Both the position numbers and the translations under genes were made by a program. The notes beneath the pieces were generated by a model. That model did not search any database. It was not told the DNA's origin and was given only the letters and a program-made list of their open reading frames with translations. Below are positions 1 to 5,575 of a stretch of 5,575 nt of DNA, one piece after another (the first letter of the stretch is position 1; each line of letters opens with the position of its first letter). The DNA lies in NCBI GenBank assembly GCA_017420455.1, contig JAFOJB010000342.1, positions 1 through 5,575 of the forward strand, read 5' to 3'. Source of the stretch: Blautia sp. Its GTDB lineage: Bacteria; Bacillota; Clostridia; Lachnospirales; Lachnospiraceae.

Positions 1-103
1 CGTTTTTATCAGAGACGACTACCGGTTCAAAACCTTCTGTTGCTTCTTTATACTTTTTCTCTGTAAGACTTCTGTATCTTACTCTGCCCCGTTCCTTCTT
101 CAT
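1..103 (-). CDS. Unidentified protein, N-terminal fragment (runs off left edge)
   Basis: An open frame starts with ATG at 103-101 and continues without a stop to the window edge, giving 34 codons. The peptide begins MKKERGRVRYRSLTEKKYKE and is strongly basic in its first 20 residues, then more acidic and hydrophobic (a GFEPVVVSD stretch). It has no signal peptide or membrane segment in the visible part. An in-frame TAA at 113-115 excludes a longer start. The Shine-Dalgarno match is weak (purine-rich AAGAAGAGA just upstream). The gene lies on the same strand as the transporter operon but beyond its terminator, so it is probably a separate unit or is reached only by read-through. I do not recognise the family from this fragment. 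The lack of a clear ribosome-binding site lowers confidence that it is a gene. Confidence 0.45.
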   Translation of the reverse strand, partial: MKKERGRVRYRSLTEKKYKEATEGFEPVVVSDKN

Positions 104-157
104 GATCTCTTCTTATTGATAATGGCCGACCGGAAAAGCAGGCACGGCTTATCGCGC

Positions 158-184
158 AAAAAAGGGGGCGCACGGTACGCCCCC
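158..184 (-). terminator. Rho-independent terminator of the transporter operon
   Basis: Read on the minus strand, GGGGGCG (184-178) pairs with CGCCCCC (170-164). The stem is extended by a G-U and a T-A pair around a three-base CCG loop, and six T (163-158) follow directly. The 177/171 pair is a G-U wobble only in the minus-strand transcript and would be an A-C mismatch in a plus-strand transcript. The other side also lacks a T tract, so the element acts in the minus direction. It starts 11 nt after the stop codon of the binding-protein gene and marks the end of the operon. Confidence 0.9.
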
Positions 185-195
185 TCCCATTTCTA

Positions 196-1689
196 TTACC
201 TCAGGCATTCGTAGTGGATCGTTCCGCCGCGGGCACTTTCAACCATCTCATCCCAGCCTTCTATACTGTTATCGTAACAGTAGAGAATATTCATTTCCAT
301 ATAATTGTAATACGGGCAGGCCTCATAGATGATCATGGCGATCTGCTTATTGATCTCCAGCTGTTTTTCTTCGTCCAGTGTGCGAAGAGACTTTGCAAGC
401 AGGTCATTCCGCTCCGCGTTTTCATAATGGATCTGGTTGCTGGAGTTGATCCTTACGTTGATCTGATTGCCATAATATCCATCTGGGCATCCGTTCTGGC
501 GTACGGAGAAATCAAGTCCGCTGTCCGGCTGCGTCAGAACCTCATCGTAAGTCGCTGTTTCAAAGGACTGGATCTCTACCTCCAGGCCGATCTGAGAAAC
601 CATTCCCTGTACCACCTGAGCCATCTGCAGATTAATGTCATTTGCCGGGCAGCCAAGGACAAGCTTTGTTCCCGCAGGAATTCCGGCTTCCTCGAGCTCA
701 GCCTTCGCCTTATCAAGATCGGTTTCATAGTAATCCTCGATCCAGGAAAGATCCTGTCCGCTGCAGTTGACAGCACCGGTACCATAAGCATGACCATATA
801 AGCCCTTAAATACGACCGTATTGATCGTGTCGCCGTCCACCGCATAACTGATGGCTCTCCTCAGATGCTCGTTGCTGCAGAGAGAATATTCCGAACAGTT
901 GTAATAGAGATTGTACTGTGTAAATCCTCCTACCTTTGCAGTATTGAACGTGCCTTCTTCGTTCAGTCTGTTAAAATCCGATGCGGAGATTTCTACGGCG
1001 ACATTGCACTGGCCGGATTCTACCGCGATGGCTCTCTGGCTGGACTCCGTGATGATGTAAAATGTCAGGTTGTCATAGGCAGCCGGTACTTCTCCCCAGT
1101 AATTTTCATTTCTCACAAGCTTGATGGTAGAGGAAGGAATGTACTCAACCATCTTATATTTTCCTGTTCCGACTGCCAGTGAGGCCATTCCGTCACCACT
1201 GGCTTCATAGGCTTCCCTTGTCGTCATCTTGATATCGTACATCAGCTTCCAGGCATCTACGTTCGGCTCCGTCGTCGCGATACTGACGGTCAGATCGTCG
1301 ATGATCTCGGAGTTCTCAAAATCGATGAACGGTATGTACATGGCAGAAATAAAATCATTGTGCATCAGATCCAGTGAATACAGAACATCATCTGCGGTAA
1401 ATGGATTGCCCTCTGAATCGTGGATACCTTCTTTCAGATGAACGAGCATATGGGTATCGTCCGGAAATTCCCAGGAGTCCGCCAGAACGCCCGTTCCATC
1501 TGCCAGGAACAGTGTTTCGTATACCGTATAGCCTGCTACGCCGGACATGTAGCCGGGAGCCATTGTTCCGAAATCAGAAGAAATGGCGATGCTCAGGCTC
1601 TGCTTTGTCCCGGCTTCCTCTGCCAGTGCTGCGCTGCCCATGGAAAGGACCATAGTACCTGCAAGTAGTAACGCGAATACTTTTTTCAT
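196..1689 (-). CDS. ABC transporter substrate-binding protein, family 5 (peptide/nickel/opine type)
   Basis: This 497-residue extracellular solute-binding protein captures the substrate and hands it to the permease pair encoded upstream. Residues 1-23 are a signal peptide: K2-K3, a hydrophobic core at about 4-16, and an A21-L22-A23 signal-peptidase I site before E24. There is no cysteine before residue 228, so no lipoprotein anchor. Family-5 hallmarks are LADSWEF...DDTHMLVHLKEGIH...FTADDV (about 69-102), GTGKYKMVEY...LVRNENYWG (175-199) and NEHLRRAISYAVDGDTI (273-289). The length is normal for the family. The start has a perfect AAGGAGGT Shine-Dalgarno (1694-1701) four bases upstream. The gene is last in the operon, 25 nt after the DppF-type gene and just ahead of the terminator. 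Nine cysteines (228, 265, 271, 309, 347, 401, 458, 471, 495) are many for an exported protein. The family is certain, but the substrate cannot be told from the sequence; short peptides are a default guess. Confidence 0.95.
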   Translation of the reverse strand: MKKVFALLLAGTMVLSMGSAALAEEAGTKQSLSIAISSDFGTMAPGYMSGVAGYTVYETLFLADGTGVLADSWEFPDDTHMLVHLKEGIHDSEGNPFTADDVLYSLDLMHNDFISAMYIPFIDFENSEIIDDLTVSIATTEPNVDAWKLMYDIKMTTREAYEASGDGMASLAVGTGKYKMVEYIPSSTIKLVRNENYWGEVPAAYDNLTFYIITESSQRAIAVESGQCNVAVEISASDFNRLNEEGTFNTAKVGGFTQYNLYYNCSEYSLCSNEHLRRAISYAVDGDTINTVVFKGLYGHAYGTGAVNCSGQDLSWIEDYYETDLDKAKAELEEAGIPAGTKLVLGCPANDINLQMAQVVQGMVSQIGLEVEIQSFETATYDEVLTQPDSGLDFSVRQNGCPDGYYGNQINVRINSSNQIHYENAERNDLLAKSLRTLDEEKQLEINKQIAMIIYEACPYYNYMEMNILYCYDNSIEGWDEMVESARGGTIHYECLR

Positions 1690-1714
1690 GTTGACCTCCT
1701 TATCATAGTGGGTT

Positions 1715-2665
1715 TTAGTTTATCTCCTTAATCCGGCAGCAGGATACAAAATGACCAGGCTGTATCTCTTCGATTTCCTGCGGATTTCTGCACTGTTCCG
1801 AGGCGTAAATACAGCGCCGGGCAAACCGGCATCCCGGTTCCGGATTTATAGGTGAAGTGATCTCGCCCTTCAGCACGATCCGCTCCGTCTTCTTATGAAT
1901 ATCCGGCTCGGGGATCGCGGACAAAAGGGCTTTTGTATAGGGATGGCAGGGGTTGTCAAAAAGTTCCCTGGATGGAGCCTTCTCAACCATCTGTCCAAGA
2001 TACATGACAAGAATATCATCGGAAATATATTTTACGACAGACAGATCATGCGTGACAAAAAGATAGGTCAGCTGCTTTTCTTCCTGCAGGTCCAGAAGCA
2101 GATTCAGAATCTGCGCCTGAATAGAAACATCCAGGGCTGAAACCGGCTCATCGCAGACAATAAACTGAGGTTCCAGCGCCAGCGCTCTGGCGAAGCCGAT
2201 GCGCTGCCGTCTTCCTCCGTCCAGTTCATGGGGAAAGGCATCATACAGACGTTTTGCAAGGCCTACCGTCTCCATCAGTGTTTCCACCCGTTCCTCGATC
2301 GCGGATCTTTTCATGCCGCCCTTCAGCTTCAGCGGCTCACGGATCAGATCGCTGACCCGCATTCTGGGATCAAGAGAAGAATAAGGATCCTGAAAGATGA
2401 TCTGCGCCTCTTCCCGGTATTCCCGAAGCTCCTTTCCCTTCAGATAAGTGATGTCCTTTCCGTTAAAGAACATTTTCCCGTCGGTGCTTTCCAGTAAATG
2501 AATGATCGTGCGGCCCAGCGTTGATTTTCCACAGCCTGACTCTCCGACCACACCAAGTGTTTTTCCTTTTTCAATGGTAAAGCTTACATCATCAACGGCG
2601 TGAAGCTTTCCCCGCCGGGTATTAAAATACTTTTTCAGTCCTTCCACCCGAAGCAGCTCTGTCAT
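1715..2665 (-). CDS. DppF/OppF-type ABC transporter ATP-binding protein
   Basis: This 316-residue cytoplasmic ATPase is one half of the heterodimer that drives the importer. The motifs are complete and in order: Walker A GESGCGKST (41-49), Q-loop FQDP with Q92, a signature region PHELDGGRRQRI (145-156), Walker B FIVCDE (168-173), D-loop SALD (176-179) and H-loop H206. The C-terminal oligopeptide-type extension follows, with HPYT (241-244) and the cysteine set C279-x5-C285-x6-C292 plus C309-C310. That arrangement matches the Fe-S-binding tail described for a DppD homologue. The signature is LDGGR rather than the textbook LSGGQ. The start codon overlaps the stop of the preceding ATPase gene as ATGA, with AGGAGGG six bases upstream inside that gene, which suggests translational coupling. 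SSLDP after the Q-loop and SALDVSIQ after Walker B are typical of the F-type subunit. Confidence 0.95.
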   Translation of the reverse strand: MTELLRVEGLKKYFNTRRGKLHAVDDVSFTIEKGKTLGVVGESGCGKSTLGRTIIHLLESTDGKMFFNGKDITYLKGKELREYREEAQIIFQDPYSSLDPRMRVSDLIREPLKLKGGMKRSAIEERVETLMETVGLAKRLYDAFPHELDGGRRQRIGFARALALEPQFIVCDEPVSALDVSIQAQILNLLLDLQEEKQLTYLFVTHDLSVVKYISDDILVMYLGQMVEKAPSRELFDNPCHPYTKALLSAIPEPDIHKKTERIVLKGEITSPINPEPGCRFARRCIYASEQCRNPQEIEEIQPGHFVSCCRIKEIN

Positions 2666-3651
2666 AACGCTCCCTCCTGTACTTTAAAACACCGTACTCT
2701 GTGTCCCGGAGAGACCTCCTGATCCGCAGGCTTCTCACTGCTGCATCTGTCTGCGGCGTACTGACAGCGGGTACAGAATGCGCATCCCTTCGGCAGATCC
2801 GTGGGATCCGGCATAAGGCCCTCGATCGGATGAAGCCTTCGGTCCTCTGTATTAAGCCTCGGAATCGATCCAAACAGACCGATTGTATAGGGATGCATCG
2901 TATGCGCGAAAATATCCTCCAGACTGCCGGATTCAACGATCTCCCCGGCATACACAACCGCGACTTTTGAGCACATCTCAGCAACGATCCCCAGATCATG
3001 CGTGATCAGAATGACCGATGTGCCAAGTGTACGCTGAAGCTGGCGCATCATCTCCAGCACCTGTGCCTGGATCGTCACATCCAGCGCCGTGGTAGGTTCA
3101 TCTGCCAGAAGAAGGAGGGGATTGCAGGCCAGAGCCAGGGCGATCACCACCCTCTGCTTCATTCCGCCTGAAAACTGAAAAGGAAATTCCTCGTACCTTT
3201 CCCCCGGAATTCCTACCATCTCGAGCATCTCGACCGCTTTTTTCCGCGCTTCCCCTTTACTGCACTTTTCATGAAGCTTTATGGTCTCGGCGATCTGGTC
3301 CCCTACCGTTTCGATAGGATTCAGGGCTGTCATAGGATCCTGAAAGATCATGGAAACCTGCTTGCCGCGGAGCTTCTGCATTTCCTTTTCGGAAATGGAG
3401 AGAATATCATTCCCGTTAAAAGCAATCGTTCCTCCTTCAATGCGCCCTGCAAAGGCCGGAAGGATCCGCATGATGCTTTTTGCGATCGTGGTCTTGCCGG
3501 CCCCGGTTTCTCCCACCAGGCCAAGGATCTCGCCCTTCTCCATCGTCAGGCTGACACCGTTTACGGCATGTACGGTTTCCTTGTCTGTCACGTACCTGAC
3601 CACCAGATTTTTTATATCCAGAATCGTTCTGTTTTCGCTTGATTTTTCCAT
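2662..3651 (-). CDS. DppD/OppD-type ABC transporter ATP-binding protein
   Basis: This 329-residue cytoplasmic ATPase is the partner of the F-type subunit that follows. Visible motifs are Walker [10 protein letters not shown] (47-55), Q-loop [10 protein letters not shown] with Q104, signature FSGGMKQR (160-167), Walker B LLLLADE (179-185), D-loop TALD (188-191) and H-loop H218. The D-type identity rests on the MTALNP and SGGMKQRV wording and on the gene order. The C-terminal domain has HPYT (253-256) and cysteines 290, 293, 296, 303 and 321. C290-x5-C296-x6-C303 with C321 is the pattern seen in the homologue with a [4Fe-4S] cluster; C293 is an extra cysteine. The ATG at 3651 is preceded by GGGGAG six bases upstream, and the gene starts 14 nt after the DppC-type gene. 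All catalytic residues are present, so it should be active. Confidence 0.95.
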   Translation of the reverse strand: MEKSSENRTILDIKNLVVRYVTDKETVHAVNGVSLTMEKGEILGLVGETGAGKTTIAKSIMRILPAFAGRIEGGTIAFNGNDILSISEKEMQKLRGKQVSMIFQDPMTALNPIETVGDQIAETIKLHEKCSKGEARKKAVEMLEMVGIPGERYEEFPFQFSGGMKQRVVIALALACNPLLLLADEPTTALDVTIQAQVLEMMRQLQRTLGTSVILITHDLGIVAEMCSKVAVVYAGEIVESGSLEDIFAHTMHPYTIGLFGSIPRLNTEDRRLHPIEGLMPDPTDLPKGCAFCTRCQYAADRCSSEKPADQEVSPGHRVRCFKVQEGAL

Positions 3652-3665
3652 CTTGTTCTCCCCTT

Positions 3666-4529
3666 TTATTTCTGCTGTCTCGGATCAAGGGCATCCCTCA
3701 GGCCGTCTCCAAAGAGATTAAAAGCAAGCACATTGATCATAATCGTAAGGCCCGGCCAGACGATCAGCAGGGGATCTTCCCGGATAAAGCCTCTTGCAAA
3801 GGAAAGCATCGCTCCCCATTCCGGTGAAGGCGGCTGCGCGCCAAGACCGACAAAGCTTAAGGTTGCCGCAGTCAGAAGCGAGGCGCCGAAGCTCATGGTG
3901 ATATTGACAAGCAGAGGGGCAAACGCATTCGGAAGCGCATGCCGCAGAATGATGTACCAGCTTTTTCCGTTGATCACCTGCGCTGCTTCAATATATTCCA
4001 TTTCCCGGACAGTCAGAACCTGCGCCCTTGCCATACGGGCAAAAAAGGGCGAAACAGAGATGGCCAGGGCAATTGTCGTGTTAAAGATTCCCGGCCCCAG
4101 CGCGGTTGCCAGAGCGACCGAAACGATCATGACCGGAATAGACTGATAGACATCCAGAAAACGCATCAGGATATTATCGATCGCGCCTCCGAAATACCCG
4201 GCGATCGACCCGAAAGTGATTCCGATGACTGCGGATCCGAAAACGGATAAATAAGAAATCATGAGCGAAAATCTGGCACCGTATATGATCCGGCTTAAAG
4301 TATCTCTTCCCAGATTATCCGTTCCCATCGGATGCGCCATCGAGGGACCCTGCAAAAGTGCCGTGTAATCCTGCAGCGCGTAATCATAAGGTGCAAGGAC
4401 AGGCGCAAAAACAGCAATCAGTAAAGTCAGGATAATGATGACCAGACCGGCTACCGCCAGCCTGTTTTTAAAAAGCTGATGCACAATGTCCCGGAAATGG
4501 CTGTTGCCATGCCGCGTTCTCTTTTTCAT
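3666..4529 (-). CDS. DppC/OppC-type ABC transporter permease
   Basis: This 287-residue inner (cytoplasmic) membrane permease forms the translocation path together with the DppB-type subunit. It starts with a basic cytoplasmic tail and the OppC N-terminal segment (about 11-50, first membrane helix at about 23-46). The family hallmark HPMGTDNLGRDTLSRIIYGAR (66-86) follows. Five more hydrophobic segments lie near 88-110, 118-143, 147-168, 203-229 and 253-274. The EAA loop that docks to the ATPases is EAAQVINGKSW...LRHALPN (181-201). The protein ends DPRQQK, like many DppC proteins. The length is normal. The Shine-Dalgarno AAGGGGG (4540-4546) lies ten bases from the ATG and overlaps the stop codon of the DppB-type gene, suggesting coupled translation. 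No defect is seen. Confidence 0.95.
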   Translation of the reverse strand: MKKRTRHGNSHFRDIVHQLFKNRLAVAGLVIIILTLLIAVFAPVLAPYDYALQDYTALLQGPSMAHPMGTDNLGRDTLSRIIYGARFSLMISYLSVFGSAVIGITFGSIAGYFGGAIDNILMRFLDVYQSIPVMIVSVALATALGPGIFNTTIALAISVSPFFARMARAQVLTVREMEYIEAAQVINGKSWYIILRHALPNAFAPLLVNITMSFGASLLTAATLSFVGLGAQPPSPEWGAMLSFARGFIREDPLLIVWPGLTIMINVLAFNLFGDGLRDALDPRQQK

Positions 4530-4544
4530 TTGCTTAAGGCCCCC

Positions 4545-5480
4545 TTATTTACCCGTATACTGCTGTTTAATACGAGGATCGACAAATGCGTAGATAATAT
4601 CGACGATAAGAATGCAGAGACTGAACCATACGCTCAGGATCAGGGCAGAACCACGGATCACGGGATAATCGCGGTTGCTGATGGCCGTCATTAAATATAC
4701 TCCCATTCCCGGAATGGCGAATACGGTCTCCGCAATAAGCGAACCGCCCAGCATGGAAGCAAAGCTGCCTCCGACCGTTGTAATGATCGGGATCATGGCA
4801 TTTTTAAACACATGCTTCCAAATAACATCCCGATTGCTGAGACCCTTCGATCTGGCCGTCACCACATAATCCTGTCCCAGAACCTCCAGCATGCTGGATC
4901 TGGTCTGTCTTGCAATACCTGCCATACCTCCAAGTCCCATGGATACGCAGGGCATAATGTACGCTTTCCAGGTTTCTACTCCCATAGCCGGCAGAATATG
5001 CAGCCTGAGGCTGAAGAAGATCACAAGCTCCAGCGCAATCCAGAAGCTCGGAATGGACACGAAGAACATGGATAAAAACATGGACAGATTATCCAGCCAG
5101 GAGTTCTGATGGAGCGCCGCCACCATGCCAAGCGGAATACCGATCAGTACGGAGACAAACATACTGATCAGCGCAACCCGGATCGTATACGGAATACGGA
5201 TCGATATGGAAGAAATGATGGATTCTCCGGTGGAAAAGGATTTTCCCAGATTTCCATGAAGGACGATCTCCTTCATGAAGTTCAGATATTGTACCAAAAA
5301 CGGATCATTCAGCCCCAGTTCTTCCCGGACATGTTCCACATCTTCCTGCGATGCCATAGGTCCAAGCATCGTCCTTACCGGATCGCCCGGGGTAAAATAA
5401 AGGATCGTAAAAATGAAAATTGATACCCCCAGCAGGACCGGAATCATCCACAGCAATCGTTTTCCAATAAATCGCAGCAT
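4545..5480 (-). CDS. DppB/OppB-type ABC transporter permease, first gene of the operon
   Basis: From the ATG at 5480 this is a 311-residue permease, the usual length for DppB. It begins MLRFIGKRLLWMIPVLLGVS, the classic family start, with helix 1 at about 10-30 followed by the conserved FTPGDP (29-34). Other hydrophobic segments lie near 98-121, 133-157, 172-195, 230-257 and 278-300. The ATPase-docking loop is VVTARSKGLSNRDVI...KNAMIP (206-231), and the C-terminal FVDPRIK is also typical. The same frame extends upstream to a GTG at 5501. The seven extra codons would encode the AGGAGG ribosome-binding site itself, and the GTG has no Shine-Dalgarno, so the ATG at 5480 is preferred. The protein pairs with the DppC-type subunit encoded 15 nt downstream. 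No gene-disrupting change is visible. Confidence 0.94.
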   Translation of the reverse strand: MLRFIGKRLLWMIPVLLGVSIFIFTILYFTPGDPVRTMLGPMASQEDVEHVREELGLNDPFLVQYLNFMKEIVLHGNLGKSFSTGESIISSISIRIPYTIRVALISMFVSVLIGIPLGMVAALHQNSWLDNLSMFLSMFFVSIPSFWIALELVIFFSLRLHILPAMGVETWKAYIMPCVSMGLGGMAGIARQTRSSMLEVLGQDYVVTARSKGLSNRDVIWKHVFKNAMIPIITTVGGSFASMLGGSLIAETVFAIPGMGVYLMTAISNRDYPVIRGSALILSVWFSLCILIVDIIYAFVDPRIKQQYTGK

Positions 5481-5487
5481 CGTGGCC

Positions 5488-5493
5488 CCTCCT
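5488..5493 (-). promoter_or_regulatory. Shine-Dalgarno of the DppB-type gene (decides its start)
   Basis: The minus strand reads AGAGGAGGGGCCACG before the ATG at 5480. AGGAGG sits seven bases from that ATG, an ideal distance. The upstream in-frame GTG at 5501 is preceded by CCTTATCCCAC, which has no purine-rich site. This fixes the start at 5480. Confidence 0.85.
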
Positions 5494-5513
5494 CTAAACA
5501 CGTGGGATAAGGA

Positions 5514-5540
5514 ATCATAATCGTTCCCTGTTATTGTAAA
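5514..5540 (-). promoter_or_regulatory. Possible sigma-A-type promoter of the operon
   Basis: On the minus strand, TTTACA (5540-5535) resembles a -35 element and TATGAT (5519-5514) a -10 element. Their spacing is 15 bases, short of the preferred 17. The elements are decent, lie in the AT-rich stretch directly upstream of the first gene, and would give a leader of roughly 25-30 nt. The call is tentative. The window ends at 5575, so the real promoter may lie further upstream, or the operon may continue there. Confidence 0.35.
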
Positions 5541-5551
5541 TAATGTACAAT
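5533..5551. repeat. Perfect 6-bp inverted repeat, operator-like
   Basis: ATTGTA (5533-5538) and TACAAT (5546-5551) are perfect reverse complements separated by seven bases, making a 19-bp dyad. One arm overlaps the candidate -35 element (5535-5540), about 53-71 bp upstream of the DppB-type start. The size and position fit a binding site for a dimeric repressor, but a dyad this short in AT-rich DNA can arise by chance. I cannot assign it to a regulator family. It is too loosely spaced and AT-rich to act as a terminator. Confidence 0.4.
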
Positions 5552-5575
5552 CCCGCAGTTTTCATTTTGTGTGTA

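Noticed and set aside
104..157. Possible promoter or hairpin between the terminator and the left-edge gene
   Set aside because: No -35/-10 pair with acceptable spacing was found. The only stem (GCCG/CGGC on the minus strand) is four base pairs with a long loop, too weak to call.
214..801. 195-codon plus-strand open frame opposite the binding-protein gene
   Set aside because: It is antisense to a well-supported gene, has no Shine-Dalgarno or recognisable family features, and reads as a complement-strand shadow. The same applies to the other long plus-strand frames, such as 3733-4146, 3271-3642 and 5109-5423.
2622..2999. 125-codon minus-strand frame across the junction of the two ATPase genes
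   Set aside because: It is out of frame with both ATPases, whose motifs are intact. Its arginine- and serine-rich composition is typical of an off-frame read, so it is not evidence of a frameshift.
2384..3348. Identical 15-base word (aggatcctgaaagat) at 2384-2398 and 3334-3348, and a similar tgtataggGATG word in both ATPase genes
   Set aside because: These encode the shared IIFQDP Q-loop and HPYT motifs of two paralogous ATPases. They reflect protein homology, not a mobile or regulatory repeat.
5481..5501. GTG start at 5501 giving a 318-residue DppB-type protein
   Set aside because: The added codons contain the AGGAGG ribosome-binding site for the ATG at 5480, no Shine-Dalgarno precedes the GTG, and family members begin at MLRFI-like sequences.
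5515..5565. 16-codon leader-peptide frame starting with ATG at 5565
   Set aside because: It has no Shine-Dalgarno, overlaps the candidate promoter and dyad, and has no runs of a regulatory amino acid, so an attenuator peptide is not supported.

Overview
The window holds one complete ABC-transporter operon of the peptide/nickel/opine (Dpp/Opp/Nik) importer family, read entirely on the minus strand (right to left). I see no mobile element, CRISPR array, RNA gene or novel multi-gene system. Base composition is near 50% GC by eye. The Shine-Dalgarno sites are AGGAGG-like, and the substrate-binding protein has a signal peptide starting MKKVFALLLAGTMVLSM. Together these suggest a Gram-positive anaerobe of the Bacillota, most likely a Lachnospiraceae-type Clostridia. 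That placement is an inference from style, not a database result.

Layout in transcription order: (1) 5502-5575, an AT-rich leader with an inverted repeat (ATTGTA-N7-TACAAT) next to a possible promoter. (2) A DppB-type permease, best started at 5480 rather than at the GTG at 5501. (3) A DppC-type permease after 15 nt. (4) A DppD-type ATPase after 14 nt. (5) A DppF-type ATPase overlapping it by 4 nt (ATGA). (6) A family-5 solute-binding protein after 25 nt. (7) A strong rho-independent terminator at 158-184. (8) The first 34 codons of an unidentified minus-strand gene, running off the left edge (1-103).

How the parts work together, from family knowledge: the exported binding protein captures a solute, probably a short peptide or similar small molecule, and delivers it to the DppB/DppC membrane pair. 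The DppD/DppF heterodimer powers import by ATP hydrolysis. The tight spacing and the absence of internal terminators indicate a single transcript.

The points that deserve a second look are variations on a familiar theme. The binding protein has no lipobox cysteine despite the Gram-positive look. It also has nine cysteines, one of them in the region where peptide-binding relatives carry a ligand-binding aspartate. The DppF ATPase has an LDGGR signature instead of LSGGQ. Both ATPases keep a C-terminal cysteine cluster of the type shown to hold an Fe-S cluster in a DppD homologue. The binding-protein gene is last in the operon rather than first.
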